In this document: in pieces, positions 7,642 through 17,074 of the stretch
Position numbering within the stretch: position 1 is the first letter of the stretch
How the letters are laid out: every line of letters starts with the position of its first letter
Translations under genes and position numbers: made by a program
Assembly: GCA_900756925.1 (NCBI GenBank)
Contig: CAAELX010000041.1
Span: 20,246-84,245 of the forward strand
Length of the DNA stretch: 64,000 bases
Direction: 5' to 3'
DNA from: an uncultured Roseburia sp.
GTDB taxonomy: Bacteria; Bacillota; Clostridia; Lachnospirales; Lachnospiraceae
Notes under the pieces: generated by a model
Databases searched by the model: none
Told to the model about the DNA's origin: nothing
What the model saw: only the letters and a program-made list of their open reading frames with translations

Positions 7642-9453
7642 CTAGAGTGCCCGGACTTCCCCTTCTGTGATTCCGCTCTCATTGAACGCATCCACACGGA
7701 CGAAATAATCCTGTCCTTTGACTAACGCACCAATTCTGTGCTCTGTCACCTTCTCTCCGTAGACGATCCAGCTGTGATAAAGCTTATCTGCACGATGTCC
7801 CCATAAAATGTTATAGCCGACCGCATGTTCTGTTTCCGCAGATACAATCATATCCAGTCTGTCCTCACTTCTTATGGCTGTAAACTGTGGTGCCTGCGGC
7901 TTCTCACCATCCGCTGTTCCGAATACACGGAATCCGGAGATACATGGTTTCTGCGCATATGGCACTTCATAAACCGTCAGCTTCAGATACTGTACCTGCA
8001 CGCCTTCTTCCCGCACAACAAGATCATGCGGCAGATCGGTCTTCGCATCGGACTTGTCCTCGATCACTTCATAATGGACGCCATCTGCCGATCCCTCTAA
8101 TTTCCATCTCGTCACATAGTCCACGGTGTCAATATATCTTGCCTGTGTCTGGCTTCCACCAATCTCGCCAGGAACCGGGATATCAATATTGTCATCTGCA
8201 AAGTTAATCTGCACGGCATGAACCTGGCATTTCTTTTCCAGGTTTAACGTGAGTGTGCTCTCCCCTGCCGTCGCAGACTGCCACCAGTTTGTTGCATCCT
8301 CATTCACTGCAAAAGCTGCCTCTTTCCCCGGCATCTCAGAAGATGCCTCCACCGGTTTCCGATAGCTTAACAGATACCACTGTGGCTGTTTCCATGGGTC
8401 CGCCCCCTCGTTTTCCTCCACTGCGATCGGCCAGTCCCCGTATCTCTGGTTGCAGAACAGCTCTCCGTCTGCATCAAAGCCTGCTTTCCAGAGACCGACA
8501 CGGCGCTCGAACTGATGATTCACGCTGATACGCATTGTGGAGGTATGCCAGAGATTGTTCTGTTTATCCCACATCGTGGAACCATGTCCTGCCCCCGGCA
8601 TGAAGCCTCCCGGATTGTAAGAGTATGGGTTATTCTCTGCCGGTGCGAAAGGTCCGAGCGGGGAATCTGATACGTAGACGCCATCTGCATAGACATTGTA
8701 TTCTGCTCCCGGGCATGCATACTGTAAATAATATTTGCCCTGGTACTTGTCCATCCACGCACCCTCGATAAACGGTTTATTGGAAAACATTCCCTTAATC
8801 AAAGGAATCAGTTCTGCCGGAATGGAACTCTCCGGCACATTCGGCTGTGAAGCGAGGAACGCCTGATATTTTGCCTCTACCTCTTCTTCAGAAGCCGGGA
8901 ACATACTGTTGTCCACACCGACCCTCTCATATCCTTTTTCAAAAGGTGTTCCGTCGATCAACGGGATTCTCTCCCCGAGAGGCTTCATCGTCTCCGGATC
9001 TAACTCCACGCCCCAGATCGGTGTTGCATTCGAGCAGCCCCAGTAAAAGTAGACTCTGCCGTCATCATCGACAAACATGTTCGGATCCCAGAAATCAAAT
9101 GTTCCAGGGATTTCCTCATAAGGTCCGTTTATGATGTCTTTCGTGCGGTAGTGGTTGCAAATCTCCCCTCTTTTGGAAGCGCAGAAATACACGTAATCTC
9201 CCATCACCCTTACATCCGGCGCATAGTCGTAAAGCGGCAGGTTCTCCGGCAGTCTGTGTGACTCCCAGTGGATGAGATCCTCAGACACCCAGACACTTAA
9301 ATTCATGGATGCAAAAATATAATAAGTTCCTTTGAAGCAGATCATAGATGGATCTGCAGCCTCCCTGTCAATCTGAATCTTACCACCATTTCTCGGATCC
9401 TGATTGAACTGATAACGGTAATTGACGTTGATTGGATTACAGTAGTATTTCAT
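7642..9453 (-). CDS. GH43 family glycoside hydrolase (beta-xylosidase/arabinofuranosidase type)
   Basis: 603 residues, no signal peptide. The five-bladed propeller fills roughly residues 25-330: catalytic base Asp in EAADPSMICF, the pKa-modulating Asp in FWDPNMFVDDDG, and the acid Glu in PFIEGAWMDK. After it come a discoidin-like F5/8 carbohydrate-binding domain (about 360-510) and a fibronectin III-like domain (about 515-603). Expected to cleave xylose or arabinose from oligosaccharides inside the cell. Purine-rich GGGAGAGGGAAGG precedes the ATG. A terminator-like hairpin lies between it and the upstream GH3 gene, so its level may depend on readthrough or a separate promoter. Substrate preference cannot be read from sequence. 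Confidence 0.88.
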   Translation of the reverse strand: MKYYCNPINVNYRYQFNQDPRNGGKIQIDREAADPSMICFKGTYYIFASMNLSVWVSEDLIHWESHRLPENLPLYDYAPDVRVMGDYVYFCASKRGEICNHYRTKDIINGPYEEIPGTFDFWDPNMFVDDDGRVYFYWGCSNATPIWGVELDPETMKPLGERIPLIDGTPFEKGYERVGVDNSMFPASEEEVEAKYQAFLASQPNVPESSIPAELIPLIKGMFSNKPFIEGAWMDKYQGKYYLQYACPGAEYNVYADGVYVSDSPLGPFAPAENNPYSYNPGGFMPGAGHGSTMWDKQNNLWHTSTMRISVNHQFERRVGLWKAGFDADGELFCNQRYGDWPIAVEENEGADPWKQPQWYLLSYRKPVEASSEMPGKEAAFAVNEDATNWWQSATAGESTLTLNLEKKCQVHAVQINFADDNIDIPVPGEIGGSQTQARYIDTVDYVTRWKLEGSADGVHYEVIEDKSDAKTDLPHDLVVREEGVQVQYLKLTVYEVPYAQKPCISGFRVFGTADGEKPQAPQFTAIRSEDRLDMIVSAETEHAVGYNILWGHRADKLYHSWIVYGEKVTEHRIGALVKGQDYFVRVDAFNESGITEGEVRAL

Positions 9454-9492
9454 GCCTTCCCTCTCCCTTTTCTCTTTTTTCCCTTAAGGTAT

Positions 9493-9541
9493 CAGAAAAA
9501 CTGCAAGCCCTGTCTGACGGCAGAATTTTGCAGTTTTTCTG
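9493..9541 (-). terminator. Terminator-like hairpin between GH3 and GH43
   Basis: CAGAAAAACTGCAA pairs with TTGCAGTTTTTCTG around a 21-nt loop; the 3' arm ends in a T-tract on the minus strand. It would end or attenuate the GH35-GH3 transcript before GH43. Confidence 0.7.
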
Positions 9542-9573
9542 TTTACAGCCTTATGCTGCTGCAACGTTACCTC

Positions 9574-12099
9574 TTATGCTAATTTTAATACAGTATTTAA
9601 TACTCTTCTTGCAGTTACCTGAAGCTCTGCCCTTGTGATCGGATATCTTGCCTCTTTGTTATCAACGGCTCCCATCATGTCAGCAAAATCTGCTTCCATT
9701 CCAGGCATTGTGATATCATTTCCGGCATGGATACAGCCAGATGCTGTTCCTGCTGCGTGCTTGTCTTTTCTGCCGCCAGCCTGTGACATCATGCCGCCAA
9801 CGGCATACCAGTCGGTCATGACAGTTCCTTTGTAGCCCCACTCATCACGGAGTACATAGGTCTGGATGTCCTTGCTGTTGTTTGCATGCTCGCCGTTTAC
9901 AAGATTATAAGAACTCATCACGGTCTCCGGTGCAGATTTTTCTACACAGATTTCAAAATTTCTTAAGTAAATCTCACGGATCGCACGCTCGGATGCAATA
10001 CTGTTTGATGCCATACGGTTGCTTTCCTGGTTATTTAAAGCAAAATGCTTGATCGTGGTACCACAGCCCTTATGAGCCTGTACCCCAAGTGTGATCGCTG
10101 CTGCGATGTTACCACTGACAACCGGATCCTCGGAATAGTACTCGAAGTCACGTCCACAGAGCGGGGATCTCTGGATGTTCATAGCAGGTGCCAGCCACAG
10201 ATTCACACCGAACTGCTCCATCTCCTGTCCCACCATGGAACCAAGCTGCTCACATGCCTCTACATTGAAGCTCTGTGCCAATGCAGTTCCGATCGGGATG
10301 GCGGTACAGTACATATAGTTGACCGGCGCATCTAACTCTTCCTGTGTTGGCTTTGGTGCCATCTGTGCCATCATCTGAAGCTGCTCCGGCTCCATGAATT
10401 CCATCATGCCGGCAAGCGGGTTGTCCATTCCCTTTGCCTTACCGTCAACGATCTTGTATTCGGTACACACACGGATACCTGCAGGTCCGTCTGCCATAGA
10501 AAGTGTCGGAACCCCAAGCTCTTTTAATCTCTGACAGGTCTCTCCGGCTGCTCCGGCAACGCTCTTGGATGCTGCCCCTACAATCGATCCCATTCCAGCA
10601 TTGTCCTCAAAGAGACCAATGCTTAAATAAGCTAACTGTTCATTTGTCAAAGTTCCTACAAAGTCATCTAAGGAAGCTGTTCCATTCTTCACATCCTCGA
10701 ACGTACATTCTTTCGTCTTCGGAAGTTCTGTCGGATCAGCAGAATAAGCTACTTCCACGGTCTCAATTGCTGCTGCGTGAAGCTCGATAACCGGAACCTC
10801 TGCTGCCTCTGCTTCTTTTCTGTTCTCAATCTTAAATGCCGGAACATCTGCTCCAGGGCAGATGTTTTTACATTTTTTCACAACTGCTGTCTCATCTAAG
10901 TGCAATGCCGCACATGCTTTCGTCTCTGCTGAGCTGTTGCCGACACGTACCTGGTAAATACCTGCCTCCATCACATAGCTTGCACACTCTTCGTCATAGG
11001 AAGAAAGATCCGATGTCCGGAATGTCAGAACAACCTCATCGCTCTCACCAGGCTGTAATTCCTTTGTCTTTGCAAAAGCGGCAAGATCCTGATACGGCTG
11101 GTCTAATTTCACAGACGGTTTGCTCACATAGACCTGAACGACTTCTTTTCCGGCATGTTTTCCAACGTTCTTCACCGGAACCTTCACGGTTACTTTCTTC
11201 TCATCCGCAGCAACGGATGCTTTGCCAAGTTCAAACTGTGTGTAGGAAAGTCCGTATCCAAATGGGAAGGTCGGTGTTACATTTGCGGTGTCAAAATAAC
11301 GGTAGCCGACATAAATTCCCTCTGCATATACAGTATCATCCATGTCACCAAATCCTTTGGTAGAAGGATACTGATCGATCGGTGCCCATGTCATGGCAAG
11401 CTTTCCGGATGGATAGCTCTTACCGGTTAAAATATCAGCCAGTACATCTCCGATCGGACTTCCAAGCTGACCAAGCAGTAAAATGTTCTTTACTTCTTTG
11501 ACCGGCTCAAGATTGACCATACCTCCCACGTTTAATACCAAAACAAATTTTTCATATTTTTTGCTGCATGCCAAAATATCACGGATTTCGGTTGCGGAAA
11601 GATCAATATCTCCCGACTCTGTGGAGCGGTCTGCACCCTCTCCGGAATTTCTGGAAAGTACATAGACAGCAAGGTCTCCCTCCGCGTCAAGCGGAAGTTC
11701 GTACTCCGGTTCCGGCATTGCTTTTCCCATTCCATACATAACAGCGTTGATGCCGAGCTCTGCTGCCTCTTTCTTTACTCTCTCAATAAACGCTTTGTGT
11801 GCATCTGCAACCACCTTATCGTAAGCGTCCATCCATTCTTTAGAGGTGATCTCAAATCCGGCATTCTCCATGCCCTCCTCGATGGTCACATAGTGACGGA
11901 CATTCACATCTCCGGATCCTGTTCCGCCTTTAATTGTTTTTCTTGCTCCGCTTCCGTATAAAGCAACTTTGCCCGCCTGTACCGGGAGTGTCTCATCCTC
12001 TCTCTTTAAGAAAAGTGCACATTCCGGTGCCACCTTTCTCACAAGTCCGATGTGTTCTGTCTCAAATGGCTGTACGCCTGCATCTGTAATTCTGATCAT
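9574..12099 (-). CDS. GH3 beta-glucosidase/beta-xylosidase with permuted domain order
   Basis: 841 residues from MIRITDAGVQ (12099, AGAAGGG 8 bp upstream). The usual GH3 order is inverted: the (alpha/beta)6 sandwich domain comes first (about residues 25-280, ALYGSGARKTIKGGTGSGDV), then a fibronectin III-like domain (about 300-400), and the catalytic TIM barrel is C-terminal (about 490-841). The barrel shows MADGPAGIR, IKHFALNNQESNR (substrate-binding KH) and the nucleophile Asp in VMTDWYAVGG. This arrangement is known from rumen and gut Clostridia. No signal peptide, so it acts on imported oligosaccharides. It follows GH35 by 17 bp in the same operon. Xylosidase rather than glucosidase activity is suggested only by the neighbours. 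Confidence 0.9.
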   Translation of the reverse strand: MIRITDAGVQPFETEHIGLVRKVAPECALFLKREDETLPVQAGKVALYGSGARKTIKGGTGSGDVNVRHYVTIEEGMENAGFEITSKEWMDAYDKVVADAHKAFIERVKKEAAELGINAVMYGMGKAMPEPEYELPLDAEGDLAVYVLSRNSGEGADRSTESGDIDLSATEIRDILACSKKYEKFVLVLNVGGMVNLEPVKEVKNILLLGQLGSPIGDVLADILTGKSYPSGKLAMTWAPIDQYPSTKGFGDMDDTVYAEGIYVGYRYFDTANVTPTFPFGYGLSYTQFELGKASVAADEKKVTVKVPVKNVGKHAGKEVVQVYVSKPSVKLDQPYQDLAAFAKTKELQPGESDEVVLTFRTSDLSSYDEECASYVMEAGIYQVRVGNSSAETKACAALHLDETAVVKKCKNICPGADVPAFKIENRKEAEAAEVPVIELHAAAIETVEVAYSADPTELPKTKECTFEDVKNGTASLDDFVGTLTNEQLAYLSIGLFEDNAGMGSIVGAASKSVAGAAGETCQRLKELGVPTLSMADGPAGIRVCTEYKIVDGKAKGMDNPLAGMMEFMEPEQLQMMAQMAPKPTQEELDAPVNYMYCTAIPIGTALAQSFNVEACEQLGSMVGQEMEQFGVNLWLAPAMNIQRSPLCGRDFEYYSEDPVVSGNIAAAITLGVQAHKGCGTTIKHFALNNQESNRMASNSIASERAIREIYLRNFEICVEKSAPETVMSSYNLVNGEHANNSKDIQTYVLRDEWGYKGTVMTDWYAVGGMMSQAGGRKDKHAAGTASGCIHAGNDITMPGMEADFADMMGAVDNKEARYPITRAELQVTARRVLNTVLKLA

Positions 12100-12116
12100 A
12101 TTCTTTTCCCTTCTGC

Positions 12117-13808
12117 TTATTCGTAGGTAAACCACTGGAGTCTCAATACTCCTGGTTTGTCCAGCTTCAACTGTGCTGCTTCATCCCCGTTGAACCGTCT
12201 GCCTGGAACAAACGCCCCATTCTCAAACGTTCCCTCTTCCACACGGAGGATGTCTAAATTCGTTTTCTCACTGTCTGCGGAAAACAACTGGATATCACAC
12301 TGTTCTCCAATCATATATACTTCATTTTCTTTGGTCCGGCATACTAAAAGTACACCGTCATTTCTCGGACGCATCATGCCGCCAAATCCAGCGCTCACTC
12401 CGAGGTCTCCAAAAATCATCTTTGTCGTCGCGGCTGCCTCTGCCATCATCCGTTCCATCGGGTTCATATCCTCCGGAAGTCCCAATGATTTCTTCTTCTC
12501 TGCTTCCCGCTCTGCGCACACTGCCTGAAGATCCGTTGTTCCGTAACGCTCTGCCAGAAGTGGCATTGCCTCCCGCAGGATCTTTCCAAGTGCCGCATAC
12601 TCCTCAAAGTTCTGCGGTGTCTTAAGTGCCGGATCGGTCACATCCATGCCAAACAGATAGCCCTGCGCTGCAGAAAATGGCTTTCCAATGTCATCGAATC
12701 CGAACGGGGAATAACACATTGCGTGGTAATGTCCGACCGTATAGACCATGCGTGGTGCCGCATAGCTGTGCGTCGCCGCCTCCGGGATATACAGCGGGTT
12801 CGTTCCGCTCTTTATGAAGCTGTCACATACTTTATTAAAATAAGGAACATAAATATCCGGGCAGTACACGTCAATGGATGGTGCACAGTAATCCCACACC
12901 TCATGGACTCTTGCAACCGGTCCGCCGCTCGGGTAATCTCCCGGAGTATCTGCTGCTTTATCCAGCCAGCAGTTTGCTGTCATTGGAAGATCGTAGGCAT
13001 CCTTTCCAGCTTTTGCCACATATTCTACAAATGACGCTACATGGTAAGCGCTGAATATCTCCTCTGCTGCTGCTCCAAATACTTCGCTCCAGGAGCCTTT
13101 CTCTGCCCCTGCTTCCACAGCGGCGCGGATATCTTCCTCCATGTATGCGGTGTGGCTTCTCATGTAAGAGGCAAACTCCTGCGGTACTTCGCCTGCAAAA
13201 GCTGCATCTGCCTCATCGGAAACTTCCCTTGCATTTCCGAGAAGTCCTGTCTCATTTTCCACCTGAACCGTGATGACGGTTCCTTCCGCCTCATCGTACT
13301 CGCACACATGCTGCATCATTTTCCCGAAAGCCCTTGCATCCGCCTGCATGGCATTCTCTGACAGATAGGAAATGGTTGTATAAGGGATCGTGACCGGAAG
13401 TGTCGGGGAAACCCTGCGTCCCGCCTTGTTCTTTCCCTTCACGATCTGTCCACGGTGGAAGCGTTCCAGATCCCGCTTCACCCATTCCGGCGCATACATG
13501 CACTCGGCATTCTTGAAGCTTCCAAACCACAGTATCCCGATCTTCATGCCATACTCCCTTGCCTGATCGATCAGCTGGTCTAATACTTCAAAATGGAATT
13601 CTCCCTCCACAGGCTCCACCATCTCCCAGGTCACCGGGAGTAAAAGACTGTTCATACCAAGGTCATCTGCGATTTTCCAGATCTGCTCCATATAAGCCGG
13701 TGAAGAAGAATCGGAATTATGTATTTCCCCCGCTAACATGATGAACGGCTTTCCATCCACCAGTAATACTTTCTGATTTCCTTTTTCTGCGATACAAGGT
13801 CTCTCCAT
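12117..13808 (-). CDS. GH35-like beta-galactosidase (DUF5597 type)
   Basis: 563 residues, cytoplasmic. An N-terminal TIM barrel opens with PFIMLAGEIHNSDSSSP, the GH35/GH42-type signature; the likely acid/base Glu is in VQVENETGLLG (about residue 183) and a candidate nucleophile Glu is in YIPEAATHSY (about 350). The C-terminal ~130 residues resemble the DUF5597 beta domain. It is the first gene of a segment with its own promoter (13864-13932) and is followed after 17 bp by GH3. Removal of beta-galactose side chains from xylan or xyloglucan fragments would fit the locus. Fold is well supported; activity is inferred. Confidence 0.78.
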   Translation of the reverse strand: MERPCIAEKGNQKVLLVDGKPFIMLAGEIHNSDSSSPAYMEQIWKIADDLGMNSLLLPVTWEMVEPVEGEFHFEVLDQLIDQAREYGMKIGILWFGSFKNAECMYAPEWVKRDLERFHRGQIVKGKNKAGRRVSPTLPVTIPYTTISYLSENAMQADARAFGKMMQHVCEYDEAEGTVITVQVENETGLLGNAREVSDEADAAFAGEVPQEFASYMRSHTAYMEEDIRAAVEAGAEKGSWSEVFGAAAEEIFSAYHVASFVEYVAKAGKDAYDLPMTANCWLDKAADTPGDYPSGGPVARVHEVWDYCAPSIDVYCPDIYVPYFNKVCDSFIKSGTNPLYIPEAATHSYAAPRMVYTVGHYHAMCYSPFGFDDIGKPFSAAQGYLFGMDVTDPALKTPQNFEEYAALGKILREAMPLLAERYGTTDLQAVCAEREAEKKKSLGLPEDMNPMERMMAEAAATTKMIFGDLGVSAGFGGMMRPRNDGVLLVCRTKENEVYMIGEQCDIQLFSADSEKTNLDILRVEEGTFENGAFVPGRRFNGDEAAQLKLDKPGVLRLQWFTYE

Positions 13809-13863
13809 TGTGCTTCTCCTTTTCCAAAGATCTCAAAATTTTCCAATTTCCTGCGATAGATTG

Positions 13864-13932
13864 ATTATAGCATTACACCTGCTATCTTTGTTAGCACAAA
13901 TTCGACTTTTTGTATCAAAATTCCGACTTTTT
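13864..13932 (-). promoter_or_regulatory. Activator-type promoter and AraC-like direct-repeat operator for GH35-GH3
   Basis: On the minus strand an extended -10, TGCTATAAT (TATAAT at 13864-13869), has no recognisable -35. Upstream is a direct repeat AAAAAGTCG(G)AATTT (13901-13911 and 13921-13932) with a 21-bp period, the spacing of two helical turns typical of AraC-type sites. The distal half overlaps the GH39 stop codon. The same layout occurs before the transporter gene. Confidence 0.6.
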
Positions 13933-15454
13933 ACACAAGTGTAATCTTATAGGCTGTCACACTCTCCGGAAGTGCTGTGAGTGAAACCTCTGTCACCTTT
14001 GCAGCCGGATCCACCGCAATTTCTTCCCACACAAGCTCGGAAGCTTCGCGGATCTTCTGTTCCTGTTCTTTCTTTAAGTATGCCGGAGATCCCATTGCTT
14101 CCCATGCCGCAAGCGGGTTGCAATGTGCCTCATCGATCACTGCCTTTTTCATAGCCTCAATCTGTCCGCCAAGCTGTAAGGTAATGTCCTCCGCCTGAAT
14201 CTCCTTGCGCTCTAAATCATGATTGTATACAAGTACCATGATTTCTTTCTCTTTTTTCAGCGCTAGTACCTCTGCGGTTCTGTGGCTGCCCTCTGCATCA
14301 AGCCTTCTGTCCCCTGCCTCGTGAAGCAGTTCGAAAGCACGGTAAGATGGCTTCGGGATACCGTGATTTGTCTGGATACCGAACTCATTTTTGAATGGTC
14401 CAGGCTTCATGCCCATCTCCTCAAAAATATCGGATACCGTCCAGTAAGAGTAGCCTTCCACCAGTCCCTCATTGTATGCAAGTGTCTGCACAATAAAGGC
14501 GGCCTGATAGCTTGTATCGTACTCTTTCGAACCGTTCCACTCGGTATAATATAAGGGAAGGTCTCCTGCCTCCTCTTTCGCTTTCTTCGTCATCTGGAAA
14601 AGAATATCCCTCGGATTTGCATTCTCCTTCGGTGCCATGAACTTCGCCATCATCTCCTGCACCTGTTCCGGTGTCATGTTGGCAAGCATTTTCATGGTTT
14701 CTTCATCAACCGTTTTTCCCTTGGTTCCAGGTCCGTTCATTCCCATCGTGGAGAGCGGATCGTCACTTGGATAATGGTGAGTTGTGATAAAATCAAGCGG
14801 AACGTCATGCTCGGCACAATATGTCTTGAATTCCGGGATCCATGCATTGACGGAGGTTGCCGGTCCTCCGACTTTTAAGTTTTCATCGACAGACTTTAAT
14901 GCCCTTGCCGTGTGTTCGTATAAGGTGAAATAGTCTTCCTGTGTTCCATCGAAGAAGAAGTTTAAGTTTGGCTCATTCCATACCTCGAACGGCCACTGTT
15001 CCACCTCCTCTTTGCCGTAGCGCTCGATCAGATGCTCTGCAAACTGACGGATTACATCGTCCCACTCGTCATAGTCCGCCGGTGGTGTCACATTCGCTTT
15101 GTAGTTAAAGCACAGCTGTGTTCCACTTGCAAGCGGGGTCGGCATGAATCCAATCTCTATGAATGGCTTCATTCCTGTCTCTAACAGGAAATCGTAGATA
15201 CAGTCGATGTTGTAGAAGGACACAGTCTTTGGTCCTGGTCCGTTCATTGGGGAAAATACAACGCTCATGTCATCGTCAAAGAGTCCGTGGCATCTGACAT
15301 GTGTGAAACCGCAGTCTTTATGCGCATTGCGGATATGGTTTCTGACATCCTCCCGCAAAAGGGTGGCTGCATGGCAGCTTCCCACGCAGTACTCCCAGTA
15401 GTGTGGGTATGGTCTGCCTGTTTCTTCACAGTTGATTTTGTACGTGATACTCAT
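13931..15454 (-). CDS. GH39 beta-xylosidase
   Basis: 507 residues, no signal peptide. The GH39 TIM barrel covers about residues 1-370: the acid/base Glu is in FEVWNEPNLNFFFDG and the nucleophile Glu in LYYTEWNGS, both in the expected places. A beta-sandwich follows. Expected to release xylose from the non-reducing end of xylo-oligosaccharides in the cytoplasm. An AGGAGG lies 9 bp before the ATG, and it follows the sugar carrier by 44 bp with no visible promoter, so the two are co-transcribed. Relative to typical GH39 xylosidases (about 490-510 residues) the length is normal. Confidence 0.9.
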   Translation of the reverse strand: MSITYKINCEETGRPYPHYWEYCVGSCHAATLLREDVRNHIRNAHKDCGFTHVRCHGLFDDDMSVVFSPMNGPGPKTVSFYNIDCIYDFLLETGMKPFIEIGFMPTPLASGTQLCFNYKANVTPPADYDEWDDVIRQFAEHLIERYGKEEVEQWPFEVWNEPNLNFFFDGTQEDYFTLYEHTARALKSVDENLKVGGPATSVNAWIPEFKTYCAEHDVPLDFITTHHYPSDDPLSTMGMNGPGTKGKTVDEETMKMLANMTPEQVQEMMAKFMAPKENANPRDILFQMTKKAKEEAGDLPLYYTEWNGSKEYDTSYQAAFIVQTLAYNEGLVEGYSYWTVSDIFEEMGMKPGPFKNEFGIQTNHGIPKPSYRAFELLHEAGDRRLDAEGSHRTAEVLALKKEKEIMVLVYNHDLERKEIQAEDITLQLGGQIEAMKKAVIDEAHCNPLAAWEAMGSPAYLKKEQEQKIREASELVWEEIAVDPAAKVTEVSLTALPESVTAYKITLV

Positions 15455-15498
15455 GTTTTGGGATCCTCCTGATTTTTTTATTTTTTGTAAATTCGGGT

Positions 15499-16890
15499 TT
15501 ATTTTGCCTGGCGTTTTGCCTCAAGATCCGCCTTGATCTGTGGCAGCTCTTTGTCAAGCTTGTATGCAATGGCAAGAAGCAGCAGCACGATCATAAGGAT
15601 CATCGGCACATAGTTGAACAATGCGATAATCGATGTATTTGCAGAAGCGCTCTGGACTGCAAGGCTTCCGTCGTATCCTGCAAGTCCCATGATAAGACCT
15701 ACCAGGGCAGATGCGATACCACTTCCTAACTTCGAGCAGAAGGAGTTGACAGAGCCAAGCATACCTTCTACACGGGTGCCGGTCTTCCACTCACCGTAAT
15801 CCATCGTGTCGATTAAATAAATACTGATCATCATCGTTACAGGTAAAACAGCAACACCACCAATTAAGGATCCAACTGTTAATGTGGCAAGGTTCGTTCC
15901 TCCGATGATACGGATTCCATATCCGATTACGCCAAGGACTGCTCCTATTTTTAAAATAGTAACTGTACCGAATTTTCTGGTCAGTACCGGGAATACGATC
16001 ATGACTAACGGTGTGATCATACTGCTCATAGAGACTAAAGTTGCAAGCCCGATATTTCCCATAATATATTTAAAATAGTAAGTACTCACTGCACTTCCGA
16101 TATTCATTGCCAGCTGGACAACAAATGTCATTCCTGCAAGAATCCAGATATATTTATTCTTCATAATGCAGCTTAATCCCGTTTTTAACGGAACTGTCTG
16201 CTCTGCCTCTCCTGTTTTTGCCGGTTCTGTATGTACAACTTCTTTTACAAATGCAAAACGAAGCATTCCGATAATTGCCATCGGGATTCCGATTGTTGCT
16301 GCGATCACCGTCCACCCTATTTTTGTAGAGCCAATTCCAGCAATCAACTGTGGAAGGAGCATGGAGAACCCAATGCTGAATAACATAATTATTCCACCGT
16401 TGAAGGACATAACGGAAACTCTGTTTTTCTCACTTCTGACGCTTCTTGCAAGGTATACGGCATCACCACCATTTAAGAATGTTGCACAGATAGAGTTGAT
16501 CAACGTATACATAATAAAAATGAAGACTGCTTTACCGGTTGTCCCAAAATTTGGTGTGGTAAACATCAAAATCGTTAATAACCACACAAATACGATACAG
16601 ATCTCATAAGGTCTTGCCTTACCAAATCTGGTGTTGGTTTTGTCAATGACGAATCCGACTACAAGGTCTGTCACACCATCGAACAATTTGGATGCTAACA
16701 GTAAAGTGCCGACTAAAGTTGCCTTCATGCCAAGCATATCGGTGCAGTAATAAGTCAGCTGCATGATTAAAATTACATTTAGAGCAAGGGATAATCCTCT
16801 TGATGTCCATGCCCATTTAAAATATTTTGGCAGAACTTCATTCTCTGCAGTTGTTGCAGGATCTGCCCAGTTTGGTTTTACTTTTGCCAT
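15499..16890 (-). CDS. GPH-family (MelB-like) sugar:cation symporter
   Basis: 463 residues with twelve predicted membrane segments in the inner membrane. The glycoside-pentoside-hexuronide signature is visible: KLFDGVTDLVVGFVIDKTNTRFGKARPYE (key residues Asp and the RFGKARP loop). I start at MAKVKPNWAD (16890), with AGGAG 7 bp upstream, rather than at an earlier ATG without a site. It is first in the leftward operon before GH39 and is divergent from the AraC regulator; a direct-repeat operator lies between. It most likely imports xylosides or xylo-oligosaccharides for the intracellular hydrolases downstream. Confidence 0.88.
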   Translation of the reverse strand: MAKVKPNWADPATTAENEVLPKYFKWAWTSRGLSLALNVILIMQLTYYCTDMLGMKATLVGTLLLASKLFDGVTDLVVGFVIDKTNTRFGKARPYEICIVFVWLLTILMFTTPNFGTTGKAVFIFIMYTLINSICATFLNGGDAVYLARSVRSEKNRVSVMSFNGGIIMLFSIGFSMLLPQLIAGIGSTKIGWTVIAATIGIPMAIIGMLRFAFVKEVVHTEPAKTGEAEQTVPLKTGLSCIMKNKYIWILAGMTFVVQLAMNIGSAVSTYYFKYIMGNIGLATLVSMSSMITPLVMIVFPVLTRKFGTVTILKIGAVLGVIGYGIRIIGGTNLATLTVGSLIGGVAVLPVTMMISIYLIDTMDYGEWKTGTRVEGMLGSVNSFCSKLGSGIASALVGLIMGLAGYDGSLAVQSASANTSIIALFNYVPMILMIVLLLLAIAYKLDKELPQIKADLEAKRQAK

Positions 16891-16962
16891 TTTCAATCTC
16901 CTCTTTTCTTTTTCCTTCTTCCGCCAGAAACAATTTTTCAAATACTGTCTCTGTCTTTGCTT

Positions 16963-17028
16963 ATTATAACAGCTTCTTTCTGTCTATTATTTCATTTAAT
17001 CGTTTTTTCTTTTGTTTTTTCGTTTTTT
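16963..17028 (-). promoter_or_regulatory. Activator-type promoter and direct-repeat operator for the transporter-GH39 operon
   Basis: On the minus strand TGTTATAAT (TATAAT at 16963-16968) forms an extended -10 with no -35 (AATAAT at the expected place). CGTTTTTT occurs at 17001 and 17021 on the plus strand, a 20-bp direct repeat. Its distance from the -10 (33 and 53 bp) nearly equals that at the GH35 promoter (34 and 55 bp). Likely target of the adjacent AraC protein. Confidence 0.55.
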
Positions 17029-17074
17029 ATGATAGAATACGATAGAAAATATAGAAGAAAAGAGGACGAAAACA

